DNA from: Schistosoma mansoni | Lineage: Eukaryota; Platyhelminthes; Trematoda; Strigeidida; Schistosomatidae | Direction of reading: 5' to 3' | DNA length: 64,000 bases | Assembly: GCF_000237925.1 (NCBI RefSeq) | Contig: NC_031495.1 | Coordinates: forward strand, 8,533,852 to 8,597,851 | In this document: positions 1 to 10,047 of the stretch, piece by piece | Position numbering within the stretch: the stretch's first letter is position 1 | Layout: the number at the start of each line of letters is the position of its first letter | The notes under the pieces: generated by a model | The model's database searches: none | What the model was told of the DNA's origin: nothing | Seen by the model: the letters and a program-made list of their open reading frames with translations, nothing else | Translations under genes and position numbers: made by a program

Positions 1-477
1 ATAGTTATCAGTAAAGAAATCAGTCTGTAGTGTCAATGATTCACAGGTTAGAAGTATCGGTATGTTGTCACGGTTCTAATATACGTTAAATATAACTAAC
101 GAACTCGACACATTTTAATGATTAATTAGCTAGATACACCTTCTTCAGGAACATCAGGAGAAGTTCAAAACTTTGTTTTTGAATTATCTATAAACTTCTA
201 GTTCAATTATTCTGCTAGTCTTTCTGTTAATGATGCAGATTACACGATGATAATTCTAATAACAACTGCACTACCATATACAACACCTCTTCTTGCTTCT
301 AACCTCTCAACATGGCCACTTAAAAAGACTAATCTTGTTAAGAAGATCTATTGGACGAGATTAAGAAGATTATCAAATACATATTCAATCCAATTCAATT
401 ACTTAACAATTTCGTGATTATTAATTACAGAGTTTTATTAATTGAACAATTGTTACCAAGTATAAAATCATTTTATA
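1..477. other. AT-rich interval, no gene seen
   Basis: No convincing ORF, splice-flanked exon or recognised repeat is visible here. It reads as AT-rich intergenic or intronic DNA. Confidence 0.5.
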
Positions 478-652
478 GTTGATATCATGAGTCAATTGAA
501 GCTAGACCACCGTGGAGAACCTGGAAGCATTAGACGGCCGTTTCGTCTCATTGTGCGATTCCTCAGTAGTGCGCATCCATGATTCGGGTTTTCCATGGTG
601 GTCTAGCTTTAATTGAATCATGATTTTAACTACATATAAAAATTGCTAAAAA
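478..652. repeat. Hammerhead SINE (family B) remnant, fold-back copy
   Basis: The left part reads as the minus-strand 3' half of family B: terminal repeat, stem I, GTC cleavage triplet, GAAAC box and a CTGAGGA core. At about 576 it jumps to a plus-strand terminal repeat (TTCCATGGTGGTCTAGC). The tRNA-like middle is missing, so the two ends form a short fold-back. Core and cleavage triplet survive, but stem II pairing is damaged. Confidence 0.7.
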
Positions 653-689
653 TCTCCACAAAAACCATCTTAATCTATTTATTAGAAAA

Positions 690-1010
690 TAATTGATATG
701 TATTGTTTGTTCGAATCTTTCCATTGATATTTATGATAACAACTGATCAGTCTCTTTTGGTATATGTGCATCCTTTAAGGATTGCCTCAATATTACCAGT
801 AAGTCATAAGCATTATAAAGAGAGATGAATGGTGGATAGCAGTGGAATCCAGGAAATGGGTTTCGTTCTATTTGCGACTTGTTAACTAGATGTACCTACA
901 AGCTCAGAGTTGATGTTCACTCCAAGAATTAAACTCAGTATTATACGCTACAAACTCAATCAATTTATCTACTTAGCTAGTGAGTCTATATAGCTTCTAG
1001 CTTGTGCAGT
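690..1010 (-). repeat. Sm-alpha-like hammerhead SINE (family A), decayed
   Basis: Minus-strand copy matching the better-preserved one at 24735-25060 from its 3' flank to its tRNA-like head. The ribozyme region (about 829-890) ends in the family motif TTCCACTGCTATCC. The CTGANGA box has decayed to TTAACAA, so this copy should not cleave. Assigned by the characteristic schistosome hammerhead flanks, not by a search. Confidence 0.75.
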
Positions 1011-1094
1011 TTTAAAGGTCAATTAAAAATTCAAACAATGCATGTGAAATAAAATCCCCCCATTTCATAAGCCAGTGGCTATCTGTATACAGTA

Positions 1095-1245
1095 GCCTAG
1101 TAGATAATACAATAGTGTTTTAAGCGAAAAATGTCTGATTCAAGTCCAAGAGTGAACATTAAGTCTGGGTTTGTAGGTACACCCAGTTGACGAGTCACAA
1201 ATAGGACGAAACGCTAGCTTTAGGTTCCACTGCTAGCCTAAATCT
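1095..1245 (+). repeat. Sm-alpha-like hammerhead SINE fragment (family A)
   Basis: Plus-strand fragment. It holds the box TTGACGA (1187-1193), stem II around CACAAATAGGAC, GAAA (1208-1211) and the downstream motif TTCCACTGCTAGCC. The first core base is T instead of C, which predicts weak or no cleavage. It lies in inverted orientation to the copy at 690-1010, so the two could pair in one transcript. Confidence 0.7.
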
Positions 1246-2221
1246 ATTTGGGGAAATAGTTATGTTAAATATTCCACACTACTTACACATTAAAAACAGT
1301 ATAATTTTCAAAACATTTCTGTTTTCATCACGCATTATTTTGAAGTTGGATATTACAAAGGAAATGATCCATTCTCATTTAATTTATATGAATTATAGAT
1401 GAATTGTTATACAGTACCGTGGTATCTAAATTATGAAGTAGAAATTTTGCAGTAACTAAAGGTTTGGATACTTTCACCTCGTTGTTCTGTATTTTATTAC
1501 TATTGAACCAAACCCAGGACCGGTTTATTTTATATCTGTGTAACCTGTAAATTAACCTGCTATCTTTATCTAATATTTGGTTGTATCGATTATTTTCATG
1601 ATATGCTACTCTTCCTAGACTTACTGTATGTTTTCTAAGCTTAATTACATTTCGCTTTTATACCGTTAGTTAATCCTTACCCTTTTAAATACCTCCAGCT
1701 ATTAAGCTCAACTTGTATGCTCTTTTATGAAAAATGAACACTATTCCTTCAGTATATACATTTTTAGCTTCAGAACTTTCGTAAATAACACATACATATC
1801 ACAGTTTATCATAATCCTAACTGTTCTGTCCTGCTATGTGTATTATATCAATAATTTTTGTGGCTTGTGATGTAGACTGATATCACATATCATAGTTACC
1901 AAACAAAATTCTAATTCTAATTTACCAGTACGACACGTCTACTAGTTCTGTGAGGTTATATGAACTAGGAATAAACATGATGACGAAATCAAATGATTAT
2001 AATACTAGACTACGTAATGTGAATGATAACAATAGACTTAATAAGTTAGTAACGAATGATAATGTGAATGCAGTAAGTTCAATAAGATGTTTATGTTACA
2101 ATAATTAAGAGTCATTAAAGGTAATAGGGGTGTAAATAAATAAATGAAGTGATATCATGGACAATTATGAATAAAATCATGACTATATGAGACATGGGTA
2201 AAGGGAGAAATGCAACGAAAA
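1246..2221. other. AT-rich interval, no gene seen
   Basis: No supported exon, RNA gene or recognised repeat. Confidence 0.5.
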
Positions 2222-2278
2222 TAATACAAATAATAATAACAGTAATGATAATATTATTAATATTAATAATAATAATAG
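2222..2278. repeat. AAT/ATT-rich microsatellite
   Basis: Imperfect run of AAT/ATT trinucleotides directly downstream (on the minus strand) of the Penelope-like fragment. It may be that element's 3' tail. Confidence 0.7.
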
Positions 2279-2279
2279 A

Positions 2280-2576
2280 CTAAGGCCAAGGTAAAGATAA
2301 CGATAACACGTATTGCTTTTGTACGCATAGTTCTGGCTTGAGCTCATGGATGGTAAGAGCTTCTGCTATTTTAAGGAGCTGAATACGAAGAAATCTAGTT
2401 GGATTTGTACGAATCGTATACACGACCTTAAAATCGACCTGTGGATCAGTAGAATGATTAGAGTCGATTAGATGTTCAAGGATGGAACTTCTAACTGCTT
2501 TACTATCACCCGTGTAGAAATACACTGAAACATGTTTCTGTATCCGAGTTGAAAACAAGCGCCCAAGTATATGCAT
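2280..2576 (-). pseudogene. Penelope-like element, C-terminal GIY-YIG nuclease fragment
   Basis: 98-residue open frame resembling the last part of the Penelope-like retroelement protein, where a GIY-YIG endonuclease follows the reverse transcriptase. Visible hallmarks in order: an ILGR...RIQKHV segment, SSILEHLIDSNH, FKVVYTI, KIAEALTIHELKPELCVQKQ, and the end SLSLPW before the stop. The first (GIY) half of the nuclease and all of the RT are absent, so this is a 5'-truncated copy. It ends beside an AAT-rich repeat. Assignment is from family knowledge; the fragment is too short to name an element. Confidence 0.7.
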
Positions 2577-2650
2577 ATATAACGGTTTCAGACATGACTT
2601 TGTAAAGTACTTTTGAAATGAAATCGGGTGTTTGATTTAAACACGATGGA

Positions 2651-2664
2651 TTAACCCAATTATT
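2651..2664. repeat. Target-site duplication (3' side of RTE LINE)
   Basis: TTAACCCAATTATT, identical to 5872-5885 on the other side of the element. A perfect 14-bp match marks both ends of the insertion. Confidence 0.9.
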
Positions 2665-5600
2665 TACTTACTTACTTACTTACGCCTGTTACTCCCAATG
2701 GAGCATAGGCCGCCGACCAGCTTTCTCCAACCCACTCTGTCCTGGGCCTTCTTTTCTAGTTCTATCCAGTTCTTGTTCATTCTTCTCATGTCTGTCTCTA
2801 TTTCTCCGCGTAATGTGTTCTTTGGTCTTCCTCTTTTCCTTTGACCTTCAGGACTCCATGTGAGGGCTTGTCTTGAGACGCAGTTGGGTGATTTTCTCAA
2901 TATGTATCCTACCCACTTCCAGCGCTTCTTCCTGATTTCTTCCTCTGCTGGAATCTGGTTTCTTGTCTCCCACAGTAACTTGTTGCTGATTGTGTCTGGC
3001 CATCTGATCCGAAGTATCTTGCGTAGACAGCTGTTAATAAATACTTGTATCTTCTGGATAATGGCTTTCGTAGTTCTCCACGTCTCGGCCCCATACAGTA
3101 GAACTGTCTTCACATTTGTATTGAAAATTCTAACCTTGGTGTTGGTTGACAACTGTTTTGAGCTCCAGATGTTTTTCAGTTGTAGGTATGCTGCTCCTGT
3201 TTTGCCGATCCGCGCCCTCACATCTGCATCTGATCCACCGTGTTCATCAATGATGCTGCCCAGATATGTAAAGGTTTCCACATCTTCCAAAGCTTCTCCG
3301 TCAGGTGTAATTTGATTGGTGCATATTGTATTTTATCGGAGAGTCTTGCTTTTCTCTTTGTTTATATTGAGACCTACTGCTGCTGAGGCTGCTGCTGCTA
3401 CACTGGTCGTTTTCTGCTGCATTTGTTGTTGCGTTTGTGATAGAAGAGCCAGATCATCCGCGAAGTCTAAATCGTCAAGCTGCATCCTGCCTGTCCACTG
3501 TATCCCGTGCATTCCTCCAGATGTTGACGTCTTCATTATCCAGTCGATCACCAGGAGAAAGAGAAAGGGTGAGAGTAAGCAACCTTGTCTAACACCGGTC
3601 TTTACTTCAAACGAGTCGGTGAGTTGTCCTCCGTGAACGATTTGGCAGTTTAGTCCATCATAGGAGTTCCGTATGATATTGACTATCTTCTCAGGCACGC
3701 CGTAGTGTCGAAGAAGCCTCCATAGTGCCGTCCTGTCCACCCTATCAAATGCCTTCTCGTAGTCGATGAAGTTGATGTAGAGTGATGAATTCTATTCGAT
3801 TGATTGTTCCACAATGATACGTAGAGTTGTGATTTGGTCTGTACACGATCTATCTTTACGAAATCCAGCTTGTTGATCACGAAGTTGGGCGTCCACGGAA
3901 TCCTTCATCCTGTTTAACAATACTCTGTTGAAGACTTTTCCTGGTATTGAGAGGAGAGTGATGCCCCTGTAGTTGTCGCACTTGCTGAGATCGCCTTTCT
4001 TTGGTATCTTGATCAGAAGTCCTTTTTTCCAGTCTGTTGGTACTTGTTCTTCGTTCCAAATCTTACTGAAGAGGATGTGGAGTATCTTGGCAGTTGCTGT
4101 TACATTTGCTTTCAGTGCCTCTGCCGGGATGTTGTCTGGTCCCGCTGCTTTGCCGCTTTTGATTTGTCTAATGGCCATGCTGATCTCTTCAATTGTTGGT
4201 GGGCCAACATCGATTGGGAGGTCTGTGGGTGCTGCTTCGATGTTGGGTGGGTTCAGTGGAGCTGGCCGATTTAAGAGTTCTTTGAAGTGTTCTACCCACC
4301 TGTTTCGTTGTTCTTCAATGTCGGTGATTACTTTGCCTTCCTTGCTTTTCACTGGTCTTTCTGGCTTACGGTAATTTCCAGCAAGTTTCTTCGTTGTATC
4401 ATACAGTTGTCTCATGTTTCCCTCTCTTGCAGCCTTTTCCGCTGTCATCGCTAAATCTTCCACATATTTACGTTTGTCGGTCCTGATGCTCCTCTTCACT
4501 TGCTTGTTTGCCTCTGTGTATTCGGCTTGTGCCTTGGCTTTTTCCGCTCTGGTTCGGCTGATATTGATTGCTGCCTTCTTGTTCCTCCTTTCTTTAATTT
4601 TATCCAGTGTACCAACAGTGATCCATTCCTTGTGATGGTGCTTCTTTTGGCCCAGAACCTCCTGACATGTTGAAACGATTGCCTCCTTGATACCTTTCCA
4701 GTTGCTCTCCATGGTAGTCCCCTCTCCATTGAGTAGATCATGAAAGGCCTCGAACCTGTTGCTGAGGGCTATGTTGAATTTGTTAAGTTTGTCAGCATCT
4801 CGAAGAAAGGCCGTATTAAACTTTTGTGATGTTGTCCGCGCCGTTGTCCAGTGCTTCTTGAGTTTTAGTTTCATCTTGGCGACCAGCAAATGATGATCGG
4901 ATGCTATACCAGCTCCTCTCCTGGTTCTCACATCCTCCATCGTCCTCCTGAACTTTTTGTTGATACAGATATGGTCGATTTGATTCTGTGTAGTGTGATC
5001 TGGTGAAATCCAAGTGGCTTTGTATATGTTTTTGTGTGGGAATATGGTGCCACCTATGACCAGTTTATTGAAGGCACATAGGTTTGCAAATCTCTCACCA
5101 TTTTCGTTCCTTTCTCCCAGTCCATGTTGTCCCATGACGTCTTCGTATCCAGTGTTGTCCATTCCAACCTTAGCATTGAGATCTCCCATCAGAATTGTCA
5201 GGTCCTTGGTTGGGCACTTCTCGAAGATCGACTGCAGCCTATCGTAGAATTGGTCTTTAGCGTCTTCATCGTAGTCGTTGGTCGGCGCATAGCATTGGAT
5301 GATGCTCATTGTAATGCTCTCTCTCTTTGTTTTGAAGGAGGCTTTGATGATCCTCGGTCCATGAGATTCCCATCCTATAAGTGCATTTTGTGCTTTTCTA
5401 GACAGCATCAGTGCCACTCCTTGTGTATGTGGGGCATTTTCTTCTTCATGACCGGAGTATAACAGAAGTTCCCCTGAAGACAGTCGTTGTTGTCCAACCT
5501 GCGTCCAATGTGTTTCACTGATTCCAAGCACTTCCAGGTTGTATTTCCTCATTTCCGCAGAAATTTGGAAGACTCTGCCGGTCTCCCACATTGTCTGGAC

Positions 5601-5871
5601 ATTCCATGTACCTATAAAAATTGTCGCTCTGGTTGTAAGAAGGTGCATCGGCCTCATGACTTCCGAAGGAACTCGGCTTTCATCATGAGACGTCATAATT
5701 ATCCCTTCTACTCCTAGGGCAGAGTTTGAATGGTTTGAATGGTTTTTTCTGGTTAGCGTTTTTTTAGCGAGTTGATTTTCTACGGGATGGGGTCGCTAAC
5801 CCCATGCCCAACCCTCTTCCTTTACCCGGGCTTGGGACCGGCAGTAACCCCCAGAGGAGCTACAGGCGGAG
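2665..5871 (-). mobile_element. RTE-clade non-LTR retrotransposon, near full length
   Basis: A 3.2-kb minus-strand LINE bounded by a perfect 14-bp target-site duplication. The minus-strand 5' end is a GC-rich leader of about 175 bases containing CCCAAGCCCGGGTAAAGG. A single apurinic endonuclease/reverse transcriptase ORF follows. The 3' end is a tandem TAAG tail (2666-2686), the short-repeat tail typical of RTE elements. There is almost no 3' UTR. The perfect duplication and only two nonsense codons point to a fairly recent insertion. It resembles schistosome SR2/SjR2-type elements; the exact subfamily is not determined. Confidence 0.92.
2676..5696 (-). pseudogene. RTE polyprotein (AP endonuclease + reverse transcriptase), two in-frame stops
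   Basis: About 1,006 codons in one frame, for target-primed reverse transcription in the nucleus. Endonuclease near residues 25-265: GTWNVQTM (Asn about 32), ISETHW (Glu about 61), CYAPTND, GDLNAKVG, IDHI and the catalytic SDHH. Reverse transcriptase follows: NYRGITLLSI, QAGFRKDRSCTDQI, EKAFDRVDR, GVRQGCLLSPFLF and the catalytic box LDFADD. The C-terminal part has [11 protein letters not shown] and LLYGAETW. Two codons are nonsense: a TAG just past 3792 where family context expects Trp, and a TAA near 3333 where Tyr is likely. The terminal stop lies inside the TAAG tail. The ATG at 5696 is the first in frame after the leader. Confidence 0.9.
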
Positions 5872-5885
5872 TTAACCCAATTATT
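5872..5885. repeat. Target-site duplication (5' side of RTE LINE)
   Basis: Second copy of TTAACCCAATTATT, matching 2651-2664. Confidence 0.9.
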
Positions 5886-6279
5886 GATAATAGTCTAATT
5901 TGAACCAGTATGCAAGTGTAGACTGATGCAGTTGGCTTTGATAAACACACCTCATGAAAGAGTGTGTCTCGTTACCTAGTTACTCAATGTGATGTGGTTT
6001 AAGTTGAAATTAGAATCTGCTACTTGATATTTGAAAAAGAAGCGTTTTAATTACTCAACTGCTATCTCAGTGACTGATTAACACATGTGCTTTAAATTAT
6101 TGTATGAAATAAATAAAACGAGGACGTCTCAGCAAATAAAAAACTCCTCTCAGTAAGGGGTTGTAGAGATGTTACACGTTATTCAGACCACGAACTTAGA
6201 TCGGGTCGGAATCTCAGCAGAGATTTCCTCGATGAAACGTCGTCATTTCTTTCGACGACTCACCAGGTTCTTATAATCT
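5886..6279. other. Interval without recognised gene
   Basis: AT-rich; no exon or known repeat supported. Confidence 0.5.
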
Positions 6280-6410
6280 CAGTAGAATCCAGGGAACGCG
6301 TTTCATTCAATTCGGGAATCACCAACTGAACGAACCTGCAAGCCAGAGTTGATGTTCATCACGGGACTCAAACCCGGCACCGTTCATTTTACAAATGATC
6401 TGTCCAAATC
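6280..6410 (-). repeat. Sm-alpha-like hammerhead SINE fragment (family A)
   Basis: Minus-strand copy with a tRNA-like B box (GGGTTTGAGTCCC, complement of 6363-6375) followed by a decayed ribozyme region ending near CTGGATTCTACTG. The CTGANGA box is lost (TTGGTGA). Confidence 0.6.
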
Positions 6411-6621
6411 TAATAAAACTAAACTATAGATAATGTTCTACAGTGTATTATTTAACGACTGATCAGTAGAAAATCCTGTCGTGTTCTACACAGTATAAAT
6501 ATATTGTTACTGAGTCGAGAAATAAATAACTTGGGTGTACTATATTTTTCTAGACAACGGTTACATGTTTCTGTAACAACAAGTACTGTAATGAACGGGA
6601 ACACGGCTGGGAACAACCAGT

Positions 6622-6850
6622 TTGTTTAATACTAAATTACAGAATATCTTTGTGAAATATGAGAACCATACATTAAATACTTCATTTGTCCATCACATTC
6701 AGTATGATTCTTCCAATTCACAATCCTTTTCTATTTCCCTTTCTGTTTTCTTCAACTCGATCTTCTTAGCCTTCTGCCGCCAAGTTTTCCACTTCCGAAT
6801 GGTGTTACATACTACATATGTCTGCTGACATAAGTAGCGCACACCACATT
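6622..6850 (+). repeat. Unclassified dispersed repeat D, copy 1
   Basis: Pyrimidine-rich segment that recurs at 27896-28155. Shared blocks include TCGATCTTCT, CTTCTGC(C/T)GCCA and AAGTAGC(G/C)CACACCACA. No protein, tRNA-like head or terminal repeat is seen, so the family is unknown. Confidence 0.55.
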
Positions 6851-7329
6851 ACTATTTAGATCATCCAACTAATTATTTCCAGGTCAACTCCACCAAGACT
6901 TATATTGTACAACCTTCAAAGATTTGAGTTATTAAAAAAAGAAAATGTTTTTCATTTTATTTTGATCTTTGACTTAAAAGATTCACGATAAACAACTTTA
7001 AATGACAAAGATTATCAGAACTATGTGAAATATTAGAGCAGTACTTTTAGAACAATCTGATCATACATATACTAATTAAGAACTTAAAAATAAAAGGTCA
7101 ACTAGACTAGAAATGGAAGATACTAGGAAATAAAGATCATAAAGAAAATAATATGGAAAACAATATGAAATTCACCATGCTGAATGATAAACTAATATTA
7201 CCAGGGTAGGTTCAAAGTAAGTGCTACGTCCCGATAACAATAATGAATGGTAACTTTTGGGATCCATTTATAGATCAATATTATGCGTATATTTAAATCG
7301 TATAATTGTTTAATAACTAAACTATTCAT

Positions 7330-7690
7330 ATTCATGTCCCTCTTATCATGAGCTTTATTTGGACCTATGAACTATTATTATACGATTTACCATTCTTGAG
7401 TTGTACCCTGTCTATCAATTACTACCTCCCTACATTCACAGCCACATTTGACTAAATCTTATACAAATGTTGTTTCCTATTTTATGGTACCATGTGGTCT
7501 CTCTGTTTGGTATATAAACCCATTATGTTTGAAATAAATGATTCATATTGCAGAGGCTGTTATTAGTGTTCTGGACTTAACTGGCTGGACTAGGCGGTAA
7601 AGCAGGACCGAAAAGTACTCTAGACTGATCGCATAGGTTTTATACGTCATTGGTCCGATCGATAAATCATTGCTCTCTAATTAGCGGTAT
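7330..7690 (+). repeat. Unclassified dispersed repeat E, copy 1
   Basis: Recurs in diverged form at 22010-22290. Shared blocks include ACTCACAGC-like, TGTCTGAAAT-like, TCTGGACT(T/G)AAC, GGCTG(G/A)ACTAGGCG and CGTCATTGGT. Its right end overlaps the start of the inverted duplication at 7664. It could be an LTR or a non-autonomous element; not identified. Confidence 0.5.
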
Positions 7691-8070
7691 TATCACGTTA
7701 TACATTAACAGGGCACATAAGTCACAAGTGATCACAAATTTAAATTCATAAGAGTCATTGACTTTTGAACTGAGTTATTCTGATATCCACAAGTCAACCG
7801 ATTAGGCACAATAGGGATAATCATGACCTACAGTTGGAGATGTTGAATTATATCACTTGATGAAACTGGTCATAGTTGTATTTGTCACTTTTTTTGGTCT
7901 AATTTTTGAACTTACTGTTGTTTTACATTCTTTCATCTTTCCATTCCCATGTTATACTTTAGTGGGGCATCTAACCACAAGTTATAACAGTAAGAATAAA
8001 CTGATTTTATATACATATATAAAGTGGTCTAATATATCATATAGTTCTAATAATCTTCATCTTTATATTA

Positions 8071-8407
8071 CTGTAAGGATGGCTCGTTGGTAAACTCTAG
8101 GAAGCCTCAAGAAGCTCAGAAAGAGCCGAAGACATTCCATCCAATCACTGCTAGGGGAATATTCTAGAACGTTGACGTGTAGCTTCCCTATTGGATGGAC
8201 AAGAATGACCCCCTATGTGCCTATTGGTTGTCCGAAATGATGATTTACTCTCAACCAAAAAAACTATAAATACATGAGATTTTTGTACTATATTTGACAC
8301 TGTTTGGGGAATAAAATTCCTACTTACTAGTCTTCTGTCTTCTCTCTTGCGATGTTGCGGGTTCTATCGTTCAAGTAATCTAGTAGTACGCGGGCATAGT
8401 AAGAATC
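8071..8407 (+). repeat. Possible solo LTR-like element
   Basis: A TATA-like box (TATAAATA, 8265-8272) is followed 45 bases later by a polyadenylation signal (AATAAA, 8310-8315). The segment can be read as starting TG and ending CA. This promoter/poly(A) order is LTR-like, but there is no internal retroelement sequence nearby, no clear target duplication and no second copy in the window. Confidence 0.3.
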
Positions 8408-8680
8408 AAAGCTCTAGATATAACAATTACACTGTTTAAATTTATCAAAGAGATTAGTTGTTTTACATCTTAAATGAACTATTCACTATAAAACAAAAAA
8501 ACAAAAACAATATTTTAGCATCTCTTTACATAATCTATCCATGTGTATTTCTATAATACTATAATACATTGAACATGGAACAAAGTATGATAATATAATA
8601 TATTAACTATTAACATCATTAAACTAAAGTTTTAGTTTAACCAATAAAAATGTATATTGTCAATAGAAATATGTCTTTAT

Positions 8681-8790
8681 TATAAAAAAAACTAAAAACA
8701 AAAAAAAACAAAAACACAAAAAACAAAAAAACAAAAAACCAAAAAATAAAGAACCAAAAAAAAAACAAAAAAGACTTGTAAATTGTTTTT
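8681..8790. repeat. A-rich low-complexity tract
   Basis: About 110 bases of A runs broken by single C residues on the plus strand. It generates a spurious Phe-rich ORF on the other strand. It lies in the part of the left arm whose mirror image is hidden in the gap. Confidence 0.9.
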
Positions 8791-9036
8791 TTTTTAAATT
8801 TTTCATAGATATTTTTCGATAGAGTATAAAAATACTCAAAAATCTTAAAAATTATCATTATTATTATTACTATAGAAAACTAGTTAGAAACTATTGTAAA
8901 ATTTTATAAAATGGTAAGTTTATATGAATGTAGTTGGATTTTATAAATTATTTATATATTTTAATTACTGATTCATATATGTACTGTAGTTTATTTATTC
9001 ATTCGTTTGTAGTTGATCATTTCAAGTAAACTATTA

Positions 9037-9185
9037 ACTAGGTCCAGGGTTCGAATCTCGCGAGTGCGTGATCGTGGATGCGCACTGCTGAGGAGTTCCA
9101 TAATAGGATGAAACAGCCGTCCAGTGCTTCCAGGTTTTCCATGGTGGTCTAGCTTAAATTGACTCATGATTTCAACTATGAATAA
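9037..9185 (+). repeat. Hammerhead SINE (family B), 3' half, in palindrome loop
   Basis: Starts in the tRNA-like region just before the B box (GGGTTCGAATC), then carries the ribozyme and the 3' terminal inverted repeat (TTCCATGGTGGTCTAGC through ATGATTTCAACTAT). The 5' half is missing and is replaced by the left palindrome arm. A 5' half of the same family lies to the right at 9262-9423. Confidence 0.8.
9082..9127 (+). ncRNA. Predicted type I hammerhead ribozyme in SINE family B
   Basis: Stem I GCACTG (9082-9087) pairs with CAGTGC (9122-9127). The first core box is CTGAGGA (9088-9094), which fits CUGANGA. Stem II is shortened with two wobble pairs. GAAA (9110-9113) is intact. Stem III ends in GT followed by C at 9121, giving the expected GUC cleavage triplet. 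One A/C mismatch weakens stem III relative to the ACGGCCGT of other copies. All invariant core bases are present in this copy, so self-cleavage is plausible but untested. Confidence 0.7.
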
Positions 9186-9261
9186 GTTCTATTTATTAAA
9201 AATATTGTTTATGATGAACAATGAAAAATTAAAATAAAGTTAAATAAAATCAGAAGGGATT

Positions 9262-9423
9262 TTGTGGAGAATTTAGTATTTTCATAGTTGAAATCGTGAG
9301 TCAATTGAAGATAGACCACCATGGAAAACCTGGAAGCACTGGACAGCCGTTTCGTCGTGGATTGTTTGAGGTTAGACATTAATACCGTTGGATGCCGGCT
9401 CAGTGTCTAGAGGTTAAGTGCTC
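9262..9423 (+). repeat. Hammerhead SINE (family B), 5' half, in palindrome loop
   Basis: Holds the 5' terminal repeat (AGTTGAAATCGTGAGTC and on), which already includes a reverse-complement half-hammerhead (CCTGGAAGCACTGGACAGCC), then a spacer and the tRNA-like A box. It stops at about GTGCTCT, where the right palindrome arm begins. Confidence 0.8.
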
Positions 9424-10047
9424 TAATAGTTTACTTGAAATGATCCACTACAAACGAATGAATAAATAAACTACAGTACATATATGAATCAGTAATTAAA
9501 TATATAAATAATTTATAAAATCCAACTACATTCATATAAACTTTACATTTTATAAAATTTTACCATAGTTTCTAACNNNNNNNNNNNNNNNNNNNNNNNN
9601 NNNNNNNNNNNNNNNNNNNNNNNNNNNNNNNNNNNNNNNNNNNNNNNNNNNNNNNNNNNNNNNNNNNNNNNNNNNNNNNNNNNNNNNNNNNNNNNNNNNN
9701 NNNNNNNNNNNNNNNNNNNNNNNNNNNNNNNNNNNNNNNNNNNNNNNNNNNNNNNNNNNNNNNNNNNNNNNNNNNNGAAAGAATGTAAAACAACAGTAAG
9801 TTCAAAAATTAGACCAAAAAAAGTGACAAATACAACTATGACCAGTTTCATCAAGTGATATAATTCAACATCTCCAACTGTAGGTCATGATTATCCCTAT
9901 TGTGCCTAATCGGTTGACTTGTGGATATCAGAATAACTCAGTTCAAAAGTCAATGACTCTTATGAATTTAAATTTGTGATCACTTGTGACTTATGTGCCC
10001 TGTTAATGTATAACGTGATAATACCGCTAATTAGAGAGCAATGATTT
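9424..10047. repeat. Right arm of large inverted duplication (contains gap)
   Basis: Mirror image of 7664-9036, interrupted by the gap at 9577-9776. The outer part (9777-10047) shows no difference from the left arm; the inner part is about 97% identical. The outer edge coincides with the first bases of the next hammerhead SINE (10039). Confidence 0.93.
9577..9776. other. Assembly gap, 200 N
   Basis: Exactly 200 unknown bases, likely a fixed-size placeholder. If the arms are symmetric, the missing sequence is about 948 bases. Confidence 0.98.

Larger units (their letters stand above)
7664..9036. repeat. Left arm of large inverted duplication
   Basis: The outer 271 bases (7664-7934) are the reverse complement of 9777-10047 with no difference seen by eye. 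The inner 154 bases (8883-9036) are the reverse complement of 9424-9576 with about four substitutions and one indel. The counterpart of the middle (7935-8882, 948 bases) would fall in the N gap of the other arm. The arm includes an LTR-like stretch and an A-rich low-complexity run. Confidence 0.93.

Noticed and set aside
2860-5717. Plus-strand ORFs over the first RTE LINE
   Set aside because: Antisense to an obvious endonuclease/reverse transcriptase frame.
8637-8858. Phe-rich 73-codon minus-strand ORF
   Set aside because: It is a translation of the A/C low-complexity tract.
9543-9854. ORF across the gap
   Set aside because: Most of it is unknown bases.
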